Under the pieces are notes generated by a model. The model was given only the letters and a program-made list of their open reading frames with translations, was not told where the DNA came from and ran no database searches. This document shows, one piece after another, positions 1 through 13,191 of a DNA stretch of 64,000 bases; within the stretch, counting starts at the first letter, position 1; each line of letters begins with the position of its first letter. Origin of the DNA: Amphirosellinia nigrospora (Eukaryota; Ascomycota; Sordariomycetes; Xylariales; Xylariaceae). The position numbers were made by a program, and so were the translations under genes. The stretch covers positions 8,591,569-8,655,568 of the forward strand of contig SCHM01000002.1 in the NCBI GenBank assembly GCA_004123355.1, in the 5' to 3' direction.

Positions 1-509
1 TTGAAACAGCAGAATATCGAGAGTGCAGCATACAACAGGCCTGAAGATGATGGTGCAATTACCACATAAGCGTCAAACGCGTAAGGGGAGGACAGTACGT
101 ATGGTCAGATACGTGTGATACGATTTGTGTTGGATTTATAACTTCTGAAGGCTCATCTTGATTATGTAGGTTCTTATGCAACCAATACAATAGTCCTAAT
201 TAAAATCTAGGCATGCTCTCAGGTCAAAAGCGTATCCGAGACGCCGTGCTGTGCAGCGTCTATAATAAGCGGAAACTGGATAGGATAGGAAAGAAGAAAG
301 GGGTATCAAAGATTCTCCAAAATACAAGAAAAGTCAAAGTAAAATCAACGCAGGCCCTCCATCAACCACCCTGAGAGCATAACCATCTAGTACCAAGCCG
401 GCACGACAACTTCGAATTCTATCAACATCTAGGCTGTCGTCTTCCAACTTAGTTCTTTCATATTTAACCCTACAATTCTGGCGTATTTGTATGGAACAAA
501 CGTAATCAA
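1..509. other. Gene-free left edge
   Basis: No supportable coding region was found on either strand. The stretch lies downstream of the GPC1-like gene, which reads leftward and stops at about 510, so it presumably contains that gene's 3' untranslated region. It is moderately AT-rich with no obvious repeats. Confidence 0.5.
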
Positions 510-2188
510 TCATTGCGGCATTGTGCCCCCTGTCTTCCTCTCCCGGGTATAGTCTTTATTTCCGCTTTCTGTCCCTGTGCTCGCTGCTCCATGCTTAGAT
601 TCGTCGTTCAAAAGCGGAATCTCATCCACGCTTAAGCGCTTTCCACTAGCTGGGTCTTCAACAAGAATAGCGCGGTCAATGCTCCGGCCACTACTTTGAC
701 CAAGACCATCGGCAATCGATTTCGACTCATCGCCGAGACCGCCTGTGGGGGTCAACAGAGGAGATGAAGCATGAGGTCTGGGCTGGACTGCCACTTGGCG
801 ACCTCTGCTTTCATCGACTCAAGCTCTTTTTGGAATCGCTTGCCGAAGACATCGATATAGTAGGTCGAGCCGTTGTAAACGCTCCAGGTGAAGACGAACA
901 TAAGGAAGCCGGCAGACGCCCATCGGCTGTAAAACCACAATGAGCAGGGGAGCATAGTGAGGACGGCGTAGAGGTACTGAATTAGCATGAACGCGGGCTC
1001 TTGAAGACTTGCGGGCAGCGAGAGCACAATTTTCCCGATCCAGACCTTGGAGTAAGAGCGACGCAACCAGGTAAAGGATGTAGGACGACCGGCCGCGATC
1101 TTCTCACGGCGACGGACGGTGATTAATACATAGTAGGATAGCTGCCAGACGGCATAAGGAATGGTGGACCAGATAATCATGGAGACAACATTGCTGTAAG
1201 CGGTAGGGGAGCCTGGTGGCGAGGTTTTGACCGTCCAGAGCGCAGGAAAGCGTTGACGTTGCTCTTCGGATGGAAGCAGATGGACAATGCAATGGAGCGT
1301 AGCGCATGGCATGATGTGAATAAACAGGGACGTGACCTTGTCGAAGTCATGGAACACGAGCGAGTTACGCCACATGATGATGGCGACAGCATTATTGCCA
1401 AAAGCCAAGCAATAGGATGAAATGAACAGGCGCTTGGAGGAGGGAAAGATCCAGAGACTCGTGAATAGCAGGAAGTTGACAAAGTAGCAGAGGTCGGCGA
1501 GGAAGTAGTGATAGCCGCGCCGATGGTAGGTGAGGTATCGGATAGGCATGAAGTACACTAGCTGGGCCGTGTACCACATATGAAAGTACTGAGGATAAGC
1601 GCCGATGAGGTAGCCGCTGATGAAGATGTTCATGACACCGCAGATGAACGAGACCTTCTCACGGAGTGTGATGACTTTGGTGTCGTTCCATTGCCTTCCC
1701 AGCTTCTCTACGTTCTGCTTCATGCGCTTCCGGTACCTTTCGAGCTGCTCGTCAGCCGAGGGCACCCGCCGTCGCCATTCCTCCACCATGCGCTCTCGAG
1801 CCTCCTGGCCCCTTGTCTTGAGAGCAGCTCGTGACTTCCGCACCTTCTCGGTCTGGGCAGAGATGCCCTTTTGTAACTTTTCTAGCCGTTGTGGCAGTGC
1901 AAAGTTGTCTAGCAAATCTAAGACGGTAAGACGATCCAAGGGCGGGAAGGAGTCCCAGTCGTCGTGATACGAGCTGCTGGCGGCGGAGAAGGAATGCGAT
2001 CGCGATAGTGGCGGGGAATGCCCCGGGCCGTCGCCGAGCGTGGGTGTGTCGACGACAGCATGCTGGAGGGGTGAAGAGGCCAATGAGTGGGCGGTGGTAT
2101 CATCGGGAGTAAGAGGGACCTCGTCATCGGTCTGAGTGCCGTCCGACTTGCCAGGAGGCACGAGAACGGGTCGAACAGGAGTAGCCAT
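510..2188 (-). CDS. GPC1: Glycerophosphocholine acyltransferase, Gpc1 family (DUF2838)
   Basis: The family transfers an acyl chain from acyl-CoA to glycerophosphocholine, an ER-membrane step in phosphatidylcholine turnover (family knowledge). About 559 residues. The N-terminal ~90 residues are polar and disordered. A basic coiled-coil segment follows at about 100-170, then a run of hydrophobic membrane segments from about 185 to 460, including the family-like stretches FICGVMNIFISGYLIGAYPQ and FGNNAVAIIMWRNS. The ATG at 2186-2188 gives MATPVRP. Near 775 the reading frame shifts by one base just after KWQSSPDLM. The other frame continues with a polar tail (ending KTGGTMPQ, stop at 510) that looks like the usual tail of fungal orthologues, so the tail belongs to this gene. 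One missing G in an ATGG context would explain the shift and makes the total length divisible by three. It is transcribed divergently from SMC1. Confidence 0.85.
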
Positions 2189-3904
2189 CTCAGCAATGGT
2201 GCGTATAGGAAAGCGTTGAATGTCGTGCCGGAAAGCGATTCGTCGAAGCGCTTCCGCTCCCTGAGGATGAGTGAGTTAGCCATCGAGCAACGCGGCGACG
2301 CAATAACAGAGGGTATAGGTAAACGAGAGAAGATATAGGCAACCAGGCGGTAGCCTAGATCACCAAGAACGAGGACGGGTGGGCTACCTTTTAAAACCTT
2401 AGCCAATGCTCCCTCCTATATCGTCGAGTCCACGTTTAGGCGGCAGATGTGTAATGCGAGAGCGGATATACTCTTAGGTATAATAGGGGACCAGGCCGGT
2501 TGATCGGTTTTAGGAGGGCGAGATAATGTGGACCAAGAAAACTATAGGAATGTTGTGAAGCGTGGCATGTGACCATCTAGGAGAGGACACAGGGATGGGT
2601 CTAGTGTACGCTGTGTGACTTGTAGCGGGCGATTATTGTCGTTCTCGAGTGCAGTCTAGACGGAGATGGTGGACGTCTGCGAGGTCTGCGAGGGGCGATG
2701 GAGTGTGAAGAGGTAGGAAACTAGGTTGTGGATCATGATGATGCTACTATAGGGTTTCTGGCCAACAGCCTGTAAGTGGTGTTGGCGAGGGACGTGTGGT
2801 GAGGACAGGCTGTGGTTGGCTGAAAACAGACCTTGACGTCGTGGAACAAAAAAACAACGTGCTGCGTTCTAGGCAAAGGAGGGGCTTCCCGACCTTCAGG
2901 TGGTGAAATGGTGGAATGCACATGCCAAACCCAGTGACCATCCGTGCCAACCACCAACGTCGACCACGAGATCCACGAGATCGTAGGTGGCTTGTCTGAC
3001 CAATTCTGAACAACACTAATATCTATAAATTTGACTACTAGGTACTGGAATGAGCATGACATTTATATAAGGGTACCTATTTTAAGCTTCTATCTGGCAT
3101 ACTATACCTGTATACACCTTTGTTGAGACTTGGACAGCCAAGGCAAATGATTCCTGAGAATACACTCGATAACTGCCCTCTTATTCTAAGTAGCATATCC
3201 GTACTTGTAAAAAATAGAACATCTATATCATTATACATGTTTCAAGCTATGTTTCCAATCAGTTGTGCTACTGGTAAGACGTCTATTTTCGACTGCATGC
3301 AGAGTATGACGCCATTTTTGCCCTGATGGACAAGGACAGGAAATCGAGGTAATAGGGAATATCTGGGGAAGAACCCTAGAGGTATGTTGTAACTTTCTGC
3401 CTGACACTGACAGCTGTCGATGACTGCGAGCGGCTGACGGCATACTGTCCGTTCTATACCTTTATCGATTACTCCGTATGCCTGCCCATTAAGTAATTAC
3501 GCGCTTGCATCAATCTCTAGGTCAGGTCAGGTCAGGTCAGGGTCCCCGCGCCAGGTACGCCAAGCTACCTACCTCCTAGCTAGCTAGGCATCTTATTCCA
3601 AGTCGCGTATTTTCGGGCCGTTCAAACACACATTTACAACTGCGCAATTCCTTCATCTTACATGCATCGTTTCGAGTAGCAACAATTGGATTTCATGGGC
3701 TTGCGATGCGCCACCCTTGAATCTAGTGTATGCGTTCCGAGGCTAGTTAGTTTTTGGGTGAACTACTCGTTGCTTGTCGCATTCCGAACTCGTCCTTGTC
3801 GCGTCCCTCCAGATCAGCGGCCGCGGCGATAGCATCACCACAACACCGCCGCCGCCGCCAATAAACGTTATAGCCCAAGTAACGTCGATAGACACGCTGT
3901 CACC
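2189..3904. other. Intergenic region between divergent GPC1 and SMC1
   Basis: About 1.7 kb that must hold the promoters of both flanking genes. Short open frames occur on both strands but none has a recognisable domain or conserved character. It contains an AGGTC pentanucleotide repeat (listed separately) followed by CTAGCTAGCTAGG at about 3577-3589. Confidence 0.6.
3519..3540. repeat. AGGTC pentanucleotide microsatellite
   Basis: Four perfect tandem copies of a five-base unit lie about 365 bases upstream of the SMC1 start codon. Confidence 0.9.
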
Positions 3905-6900
3905 ATGGGAAAACTCGTGCGTCTTGAGCTGTTTAGTATGTCTTTGCGCCAAAATCCAACAACCACACTGTCTGCGCATGGCCGCACTACGACTGACACA
4001 AACTGCCAGACTTCAAGTCCTACAAGGGCCACCACACGCTCTTGTTCGGCGACTCGTATTTCACCTCCATTATCGGCCCCAATGGCTCCGGCAAATCCAA
4101 TTCGTACGTGCATGCGCCGCCTCCTCCCCTACCCTTAGACTACTACGCCCGTCAACTGCGCTGACTTACCTCTCCCATCCAGCATGGACGCTATTTCCTT
4201 CGTCCTTGGCATCAAGTCCTCACATCTACGGTCTGCCCACCTGAAAGATCTAGTCTACCGCGGCCGAGTCCTCAAGACGTCCAAAATCAACGACGACGGT
4301 TCGGCTGTCGACATCGTCGCAAATGGTCAGACGAACGGCCACGTTAATGGAGACGACCCGGATAAGCCAACCCGGAATGACCCTAAAACCGCCTGGGTCA
4401 TGGCTGTCTATGAAGATGATGTGGGGACGAGCAGCGATGGAAGCGTACCATCACCAACCAGGGCTCCAGCGAGTATCGCATCAACGACCGTGTCGTCACA
4501 GCCCAGCAGTACAACGAGGCTCTTGAGGCCGAGAACATATTAATCAAAGCTCGGAATTTCCTCGTATTCCAGGGCGATGTGGAGGCAATCGCCTCACAGT
4601 CACCCCAAGACCTCACGCGACTTATCGAGCAGATTTCTGGTAGCTTAGAATACAAGTCCGAATATGAAAGACTACAGAGCGAGGCGGATCAGTCTGCCGA
4701 GAACTCGGCTTTCCAGCTACAGAGACGCCGCGGCATCAACTCCGAGATCAACAATACCAAGAGCAGAAAAAGGAAGCTCTCAGCTTCCAAGATAAAACGA
4801 ATGAGCGGGACACCGCCATTGTTACCCACGTGCTCTGGAAGTTGTACAACTTCCAGCGGGTCATGGATGAATCCAGTGCCGCGATACAGGAGCACCAGGA
4901 AAATCTAAAGGAGTTTCGTCGCAATGTCGAATCGTTTGAGAAGAAATTGGAAGATGCCCGGAAAGAGCAAGTCAATGCGCATAGGGAGGTTCACAAGGTC
5001 GAGCGTCAGATCAAGAAACAGGAAAAGGAACTGGAGGAGAAAGAAACAATCTCGTCCCGATAGATGAAAAAGTACAACAGACGACTGGCCAGGCCGATAC
5101 TGTCCGCAAGCGAATCGAGTCCGTGCAGAAAGAACGTGACGAGCAAGCAAAGTTGATAGCGAAAATCGAGAAAGACTTGGCCACAGTTCAAAAGGCCCAA
5201 AAGCTTTTCGAAGACCAATGGAAAGAGACTATGCAAAAGCAAGGCAAAGAACTCAGTGATGCCGATCGGAAAGAATATAATTCTCTCAAGGCACAGGCGA
5301 TGGCTAAGTCATCTGAAAACCAAGCCAAGCTGGAGAATCTCAACCGTCAACTCAAGACGGACGAAGTTACCGTCAATAGTCTCCGGGTAAGGTGGACGCC
5401 TATCAAGCAGGTGTCGAAAAACTCGAGACTGAACTTGCCACGATCCAAGAGCGTAGGGATGCGACGCAAGCCGCGGTCAAGGAGTTTTCGGCAGAGATAG
5501 ACGCGAAAAAGAAGGAGTTTCATGCTATACAGTCAGAGAAACGTCGAACTTCTCAGAGGCGAGACGAACTTCACGAGAAAAGAGTAGCTCTATTGAAACA
5601 GTTGGAGAATGCAGATGACGGGGCGTCGAAGCGACAGGGAGAGGAGAACGAGGGAGATGATTGCATCACTAAAGCGCCTATTCCCTGGGTCAAAGGCCAA
5701 GTTGGCGACCTCTGCAAACCCAAGCAGAAGAAATTTGATGAAGCGGTCATTACGGCACTTGGACGAGACTTTGACTCTGTCATTGTGGACAGTGAGAAGA
5801 CTGGTATTGCTTGTGTAGAGCATCTGAAAGAAAAGCGATTTGCGCCCATGACCTTCATCCCCCTGGACAACATCAAGGTCAATGCTGTGAACACCGCTGT
5901 TAAGGGCATTTCGGGTGCACGACTGACTATTGATACGATTGATTTTGACCCAGCTCTTGAACGCGCTATGTCTTATGCTTGCGGGAGCTCCATCGTCTGC
6001 GATGATCTAGACGTTGCTAAATATATTTGTTTTGATCGTCGGATACGTGTCAAAGCCGTAACTTTAGATGGTACCGTCATCCACAAAGCTGGTTTGATGA
6101 CCGGTGGCCACGGCCCCGACCATAAGGGGGGCAAACGTCGATTCGAAGATGCTGATGTCCAGAGTTTGGAGCGGGCGCTAGAAAAGAATCACCAAGAGTT
6201 AGACGCACTCCCACGAAGTGACGCCGGAACACAGCCGAAGAAACCGTACGAAACCAACTCACTGAACTAGAACAACGACTACAGTACTCTAGGAACGAAT
6301 TATCGCATTTTGAACAGAACTTATCGAACAAGAAGAAAGAGCTCGACCATGTAAAACACCAGCTTAAGGAGTGGCAACCAAAATTCAAGGAAGAGGACAA
6401 CAAGTTGCAGAAGACTCGTTCATCTGTCGAAAAGTTCAAGACAGCAATTGCTCAAGTGGAAGATAAAGTCTTCTCTGACTTTTGCAAGCGCCTGGGGTAC
6501 TCGGATATTCGAGCTTACGAAGCTCAACAAGGCAGTTGGGAAGCGGAGGCTGCTGAAAAGCGCAGTCAGTTTGACTTGCAGAGGTCTCGTCTTGAAAGCA
6601 ATAAGAGCTGGGAAGTGTCCCGACATAGTGAGACAGAAGGCAGACTTCGGAGCCTCGAGGACCGTCTGAAGAGTCTCTCCCAAGACATTAAGACGTATAA
6701 GAGAGAGAAGACGGAAATCGAAGAGGCCATGGGCGGCGACAAGGATAAACTCGCGGCACTCGAGGAAGAATTAGAGGAACTCAAAGAGCAGCTCGAAACA
6801 CAGAATGAGAAGGTCAATAACGCCAAAGCCGACGTGCAAAAGAGAAGCAAAGACATTGAAAGCAGGTTAAAGGCCATTACCGCCCTAGAGACGGAACTTC

Positions 6901-7985
6901 AGAAAAAACAGTGCTGGCAAGTTCGCTCTATTGAGGAGGTGTCGTTTAGAACAAATCGACATTCCCCTCATTGCGGGCTCTTTAGATAATCTTCCTAATG
7001 AGGATAACCTTCTACATCAGGATCCCGACGCTATGGACGTAGATGATGGGGATGACGTAGAGATGATGGAGGATGCTCTTAATGACTATGGCATTCAGAT
7101 CAACTACGATGACTTGGATGACGAGATGAAAAAGGTGAGTTACCGAGGGTCGGAAGATTGTATTCATTTGATACTAACACAAGCAGTCTGATAATGAACA
7201 CGTCGAAGACCAGCTGCAAGAAAAGATCTCATCTCTCACAGCTGAACTAGAGAAGCTCAATCCAAACATGCGAGCGATGGAACGCTTAGAGGTAGTCGAG
7301 GCCCGACTTAAGGCGACGGAAAATGACTTCGAGGAATCTAAGATACAGTTTAAGGCTGCTAAAGAAGCATTCGACGAGGTCAAAACAAAGCGGTTCGAGC
7401 TTTTCGACAAGGCATTCACGCACATCCGTGAACAGATCTCGCAGGTGTACAAGGACTTGACTCGGTCAGACCAATACCCACTCGGTGGGCAGGCCTATCT
7501 CGACATCGAGGAAGATACAGACAAGCCGTACCTCTCGGGCATAAAGTACCACGCCATGCCGCCACTGAAGCGTTTCCGCGACATGGAGCACCTATCTGGT
7601 GGGGAGAAGACCATGGCGGCGCTTGCCCTCCTCTTCGCCATCCACAGCTACCAGCCCAGCCCCTTCTTCGTCCTGGATGAAGTCGACGCCGCTTTAGACA
7701 ATGCCAACGTCGAGAAGATCAAGAACTATATCAGGAACCACGCCGGTCCCGGCATGCAGTTCGTTGTCATCAGTCTCAAGGCAGGCCTGTTCCAGGATAG
7801 CGAGAGTCTAGTGGGTGTCTACAGAGATCAGGAAGTGAACAGCTCAAAGACATTAACTCTAGATGTAAGTTACACCTGTTCGCACTTGGATAGTTATGTC
7901 ATAAACTGGATCCCTTTTTGTCGCTTCCCACACACTCTTAATTCGGAGCTAACGAACCCTTTGATAGTTACGAAAATATATCTAG
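3905..7985 (+). CDS. SMC1: Cohesin subunit SMC1
   Basis: Core ATPase of the cohesin ring, which pairs with SMC3 to hold sister chromatids together in the nucleus. Exon 1 starts MGKLVRLELF. Introns are at 3936-4009, 4104-4182, 7135-7186 and 7865-7967. The Walker A motif GPNGSGKSN is split from MDAISFVLG by the second intron. Long coiled coils flank a hinge at about 5650-6150 (residues such as GLMTGGHGPDHKGG follow it). The signature LSGGEK and Walker B FFVLDEVDAALD are at about 7590-7700, and the last exon ends LRKYI. Six one-base frame shifts interrupt the coding sequence, at 4423-4426 (G run), 4750 (AA), 5044 (AAA), 5385 (GGG), 6228 (AA) and 6903-6908 (A6, an extra base). All sit in homopolymers. 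Allowing for them gives 1,258 residues, the usual family length. Identity is very secure; the shifts look like sequencing error. Confidence 0.95.
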
Positions 7986-8813
7986 ACTCACGTAGCTGCT
8001 CGGCTACTCAACAAGCGGTTATACGCTCGATAAAACGCGTGATTCCCTAAGGAGGGTATAAAGAGGGAAAGGATGCGGTTTTGCATTTTAATTTTTTCTG
8101 CTTCATCTCCACGTTTGTTTAGTTATCGTGACGCCGCCTACGACAAAGTTATTTCCGACCCCCTTTCTCACGAGTAGATAGTTGCTCATATACATGCCCA
8201 CCTTACTACAAGCAATCTTACTTACTCGAGTAGAACGCACGCCCAACGATGATGATACCAATGCTTGGAGATTCGATTACTATGCTAGTATTACGTTTCG
8301 TGTTGTATGTATGATATAGAAAATAAAGCAAGGCAAGGTCCAAAGCGAGGAATTTAGTAATAAACTATGCTACTTGAACCTTCCCAGTTTCGCATATGGA
8401 CAAATTGCCGTGATGCATGTGTTACTTTCAAACCCAGGGCCACGTAAATTTTCATCGTTTCGCAGAATTTCCCTTAATTGAGGGCACTACTAGTCGATAT
8501 CGAAGATACTGTCGTCGTCGCCGATCCAGCCAACCCGATTTTTCAAAGTTTCATCCCTTTCCCTTTCTGCGCCTTGTCTATTTATTTATCATGACAAATC
8601 CCACTTTTTTCTTGTAAAATGCAATTCTATGGTATCAGCGAACAAGAACGAAGAAAACAATCCACCGTAGTAGAAGACAGGTGGGTAAATAAATAAACCC
8701 ACGGCACCATCGATGGACTAGGCTAAACCCTGTCCTTACTATTCCCAGGTCTGCCGACGCTCTACCTGATATCCTCTCCTAAGTCATACAACGGGCCAAT
8801 ACAACGTAGAATC
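7986..8813. other. 3' intergenic region between convergent SMC1 and TFIIE-alpha genes
   Basis: Both neighbours end here, so this should be 3' untranslated sequence and terminators. It includes AATAAA-like stretches (for example at about 8320). No supportable gene was seen. Confidence 0.6.
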
Positions 8814-10117
8814 TCATACGTCTTCGAATGCCACGTCTTCATCGTCACTGTCAGCTTCATCCGCTGGTTCCTCGACCTTGACCTTCTTCGGAGGTCTCTC
8901 TTCAGAGGCCGGGGTGTCAGCGACGCTGGTGGTGCCACTGGACGCCAGCCGCTTCTCGCCGACTGAGCTGGCATTATTCGTAATGTCTTCGAACTCCTCA
9001 TCCTCGTCTTCGCCGTCGTCTTCCTCGTCTGAATCCTCGGCCTCGGCTTCTTTGCGCCTAGCCTCTTCAGCCTGCTGTCGCGCCAGCATCTCGAATAGAT
9101 TCGTAACCTCCTCGCTGTGCATCGTATCATCGACCTGATCGGTGGGCTTCTTCTCTTCTTCGTCATCGGCCTTGGTGACGGGAAGAGAGTTGGCTCCGCC
9201 GTAGGAGGCGCCGGTAACGGTGCTCTGCAAATGCCACGAGGGCAATGCATTTGATTGCGCAATCTTCTCCTTGCGTTCCTGCTCGGCTTTCTTTTCGGCC
9301 TCAGTGGGACCTTCGAGCTCGGTGATATCGACAGCAATGCTCTGAGGCCCAGTGTTCGCCATGCCCTTGACGGCCGTAGGCTTCGCGATGCTCTCGACCA
9401 CGATAGATGGAGCGGCTTGGTTAGTGGCGTCGCGGACCACGGGACGCGCTGCGGCGTGGGCGGTTTCGAAGGTGTTCTCCGGGACGACCATGGCGTCGAG
9501 CTTGGGCAACATATCGGTAATGAATCGCAACTGGTTGTTTAGTTTGGTTGACTGCTCGTGTCCGCCGGCTTCGCGCTCGGGTCGAAGATGAGCACGTCGT
9601 CGCAGCGGTGGCAGATGAAGCCCCTCGCGGGATCAACCTTGTCCAGAACCTCCATCTGCGTCCATTCGGCACGACATCGGCGGCAGAAATACTCCTTCTT
9701 CTCACTCGCTGGCTTGGCATTGCCCTGCACAGCCTTATCGAGATGGTAGACGCGCCACTTGATGGCGTCGATGGCCTGACGATAGTCGATGTAGTAGTAC
9801 GTCCGGTTCGTAGGACGCTGTTGACCCTCCCTCAACTCAGGGCGAACGTGACTAGAGGAAGTCAGTTTAGCGGGGTGGAATGCAGCAAGGGAGTGAGGCA
9901 GGACTGCCGTACACCTGTAGCAAGCGCTCGTCGCGGAGCTTTGCGCAAATACGGTGGAGATCTTTTAGGTTCATGCTCATCAGATACGACAAATCGTCAT
10001 CGCGAAGGGCGGAGTGAATGATGAGGGCATCGACGATGAGGACGTGCCTCGTGTCGATGTCGGGGAGTTGAAGAAGGTGCGCGCGACGGAGCGCACGAGC
10101 TGCTGTGCTAGATCCAT
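8814..10117 (-). CDS. TFA1: Transcription initiation factor TFIIE, alpha subunit
   Basis: The large subunit of TFIIE recruits and stimulates TFIIH at RNA polymerase II promoters. About 414 residues. The ATG at 10115-10117 gives MDLAQQLVRSVARTFF, followed by the winged-helix part (HVLIVDALIIHSALRDDDLS). An intron lies at 9852-9912, then the YYYIDYRQAIDAIKWR region. The C4 zinc finger FCRRC...FICHRC is at about 9600-9700. The tail is acidic and ends DSDDEDVAFEDV, as in the family. Two one-base shifts occur: in a C run just after SPD/NSP near 10070 and in the CCC of the DPE codons near 9588. Both fit a missing C, and allowing for them gives a length divisible by three. Convergent with SMC1, divergent from POL4. 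Confidence 0.93.
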
Positions 10118-11175
10118 GATGGCTCACGAGACAATGAGGCGGGTGGATGGGGTGGATGGGTGAGCTGCACAGGGCTTATCGGCGAAAACCCAAGATGAAC
10201 CAGTACGCGGGATAGCGGCAGAGAGAAGCGAGATGCCGGCTATTGCGACAACAGAAGGCTCTTAGTCTAAAAGGGAGAGAGGGTGTGGCGGCGTCGGCGC
10301 AAGCACACGTTGCCACTCAAAGTCTACCTGAAGGTAGTCTAGAATGACTTCTCCATCCGTTAGCGCAGCAGTAGCGTTAGGGGGTTGCGACGTGAGCTGA
10401 CGAGAGGGCGAGGAGGGCGAGGAGGGCGAAGACGGAGGGGAGGACGGAAGGGAGGACGGAGGAGGAGGAGAGGAAGAGTCCTGTCAGGAAAAGCGCGGAA
10501 TACAAAGAGGCATCGCTTCGAGGGTCGCAAAGGCCGAAGGGATATGTAGAACGAGTACTGTTATTAAAGTAAGCTGAGTTAGGATTGTTCGTCAGCAGCT
10601 AAGCGAGCGACGATACGGGCCGGTATGTGTATAGAGCCGCGAGGTGGAAAGTTTATGATGCAGTCGTGAAACTCTGCTTAGAAAGAGATTAGCCTCATCG
10701 CTCTCAGGTAGGCAGACTAGGTAGGTGTTCAGCCTCTATCGGGCCCATAAATAGATAACGGTCTAACCAAACACGGCCAGGCCAACAAAAGGTCCCGTAC
10801 TTATACCTACTTGCTACCTCAGGCACCCTAACCTAGACCATATGTACACCAACCAGCAATCGCTACAGGTACATAATCTGACGAGGCCTGCCATCCTTGG
10901 AAATCTCGGTCTTGTAGAATGTCATAAAAAGGAGAGAAAACGAGACGGGCACTAGATGTTATTGCAGCAGAATCCATCGAGTCTCATCATGACGTATCAC
11001 CGACTACCCTTCGCGGATAATCTCATACTGCGGCCATGTAGCGGACATCGACACTCACATCACGATCCAGGCACCACCGCTTACTGTCAATACTTAGAAC
11101 AGGGATACTACCTAAGCTAGAGACCAAACAATCAAGCCAAAAGCTAAAGAGGAAAAAGAAGACATTCGGCTTTCC
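10118..11175. other. Intergenic region between divergent TFIIE-alpha and POL4 genes
   Basis: A 1.06-kb promoter region for two divergent nuclear genes. It holds a purine-rich tract (listed separately) and several ACCTA/TAGGT words around 10700-10870. No coding region is supportable. Confidence 0.55.
10401..10478. repeat. Purine-rich GAGGGCGA/GGAGGAC low-complexity tract
   Basis: Nearly all-purine + strand sequence built from degenerate repeats of GAGGGCGA and GGAGGACGGA, about 285-360 bases upstream of the TFIIE-alpha start. Such tracts are common in fungal promoters as poly(dG-dA) elements; a regulatory role here is only inferred. Confidence 0.8.
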
Positions 11176-13191
11176 ATGATCATGGCAGCTAGTCTTCCTT
11201 TTCCTACCATCTTTATTCTGCCCGCTCACTTCCAGCCCGATGAGCTACCCGAACTTGAAGGTCAGATCCCCACGCTGACCTATGACATCAACGAGGCCGA
11301 CATCATACTGGGGAAGGTGGCCAAGAAACAACGCGCCATACTAGAGCTAAGGTCGCGGAACCTCTTCACTGAAGAAATTCAATCCGTGCCGCCAGGAAAT
11401 GGGCACGTGGTAGATGAGACCCCGGTTGGTTCACAACAGCCAACGAAACGCAGGAAGCTTTTGCCTCCGACCCAACGTGCTCCTATCTCTGGTGACAGCT
11501 CGGCTTCCGACACGGACGAGAGTCGTGGCGACGAAGCCAAAGATAGTCATGCAATTCATGGGAAAATCGCATCGGAGAAAAAGGCTTATCGTGGTAGTCA
11601 TAAGTTAGGGGCTGAGGAGGTAGACGGCTCACTAGTCCGAGTTGTTCGACTCGCCTGGTTCACCGACAGTCTGGCTGAAGGAAAGGTGCTACCAGTAGAA
11701 GAGTATCTAGTGTATCAAGGCCGAAAGAAAGCGCCCCTGCCAAGTCAACCAATATTTAATGCAGAAGACATACTCAAACGCGCGAGAGAGGATGACGCTA
11801 CTAACCGTCCGGCATCGCGAGATCAATACAAGCAATATGCATATACAGCACAACACCCACGATCAACCCACACGAAGCGCCCGCATCTTGTACAGGAATC
11901 TACGTCGGAGCATGACAGAACTATGCGACTCCCACCCATCCCCGACTACCTGCACGCAGATTACTCTTGTCAACGCCCGACGCCTTTTAATAGTCCGAAC
12001 AGCGAATTCATCGAGCTACTCAAGAAAATAAGGACGCTCAGGACGATAGGGATGGACGACGTGGGAGTCCGGGCTTACTCGACCAGTATCGCAGCAGTGG
12101 CAGCATACCCACATGTTCTCTCGTCCGCATCTGGTAAGGCCGGCCTCATTCCCCTCTAAGTGGATTCTGCGTCTGATATGATGGACAGAGGTTGGCCGAC
12201 TGCCAGGCTGTGGTCCGAAGATCGTGGAACTCTACAAGCAATGGAAAGACTGTGGTCACCTTGATGATGTGCAAGAAGCCGCCTCAAACCCGAAGATGAA
12301 AGTCCTGTTATTGTTCTACGAGATATGGGGTGTGGGGCCAAGACGGCCAACGAATTTTACAATCGTGGCTGGCGGGATCTGGACGATATCGTCAAGCATG
12401 GTTGGGACAAGATCACTCGCGTCCAACAAATCGGAGTCAAATACTACGAGGAATTACAGGAAAAGATCCCTCGGGCCGAAGTCGAAGTCATTTCAAACGT
12501 CATACTAGAGTCTGCTAATAAGATAAGAAAAGGGTTCCAGATGGTCATCGTCGGGGGCTATCGAAGGGGAAAGGCTTCGAGTGGCGACGTCGACGTAGTA
12601 CTTAGCCATCCCGATCCTACCGCCACCGAGTACTTTGTGAACAAAATAGTGACGAGCCTTGAAAAAACTGAGCATATCACACACACGCTCACTCTTAGTG
12701 CCAAAAATAGCGAGCGTGGCCAAGCCCCGGTCTCCTGGAAGGGCGAAACCCGTAAGGCGGGAACCGGATTCGACACGTTAGACAAGGCTTTGGTAGTATG
12801 GCAAGACCCAACTGGGACAAGACAAAAGCCTCAAGAAATCCCAACCCACACCGAAGAGTAGACATTATCGGTAAGGGGCCCCGAACGACTGTGGTGAGGA
12901 AATGCTAACGGTTTCATTTGTAGTGAGCCCCTGGAAAACAGCGGGTTGTGCGGTAGTGGCTGGACGGGCGGGACAACGTTCGAGCGAGACTTGAGACGGT
13001 ACTGCAAGAAGACGAAGCGGTTAAAGTTTGACAGCAGTGGCGTGAGGATGCGCGAAGATGGTGGTGAATGGGTCGATCTTGAAAGCGACGCTGACGGCAA
13101 TCCCGCTCCAGACCTACTCACGGCTGAGATGAGGGTTTTCGAGAAACTTGGATTGGAATGGCGGCCGCCGGAGGAACGGTGCACTGGTTGA
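11176..13191 (+). CDS. POL4: DNA polymerase X family, Pol4/Pol lambda type
   Basis: Gap-filling polymerase used in non-homologous end joining and base excision repair. About 636 residues. The N-terminal ~60 residues look like a BRCT start (IFILPAHF...EADIILGK). A polar linker follows. The 8-kDa and fingers region has two helix-hairpin-helix motifs (VGRLPGCGPKIVEL and IWGVGxKTANEFY). The palm carries GGYRRGKASSGDVDVVL with the two metal-binding aspartates, and RRVDIIVSPW supplies the third. The end is RPPEERCTG. Introns are at 12134-12188 and 12871-12923. Three one-base shifts (G run near 12335, CCC near 12808, GG near 12958) each fit a missing base, and together they restore a whole number of codons. 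All catalytic motifs are present, so the enzyme is probably functional in the organism. Confidence 0.92.

Noticed and set aside
1104-1967. Open frames in other phases across the GPC1 gene
   Set aside because: They overlap a well-supported membrane-protein gene and have biased, featureless products.
2733-3062. A 109-codon open frame upstream of SMC1
   Set aside because: No domain, no supporting start context, and it lies in a promoter region. A second overlapping frame of similar length shows that such frames arise by chance here.
3905-7985. SMC1 as a pseudogene, or as a gene with programmed frameshifting
   Set aside because: It is an essential single-copy gene, all motifs are intact, and six unrelated homopolymer shifts restore exactly the expected length. 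Similar shifts occur in most neighbours, so sequence error is more likely.
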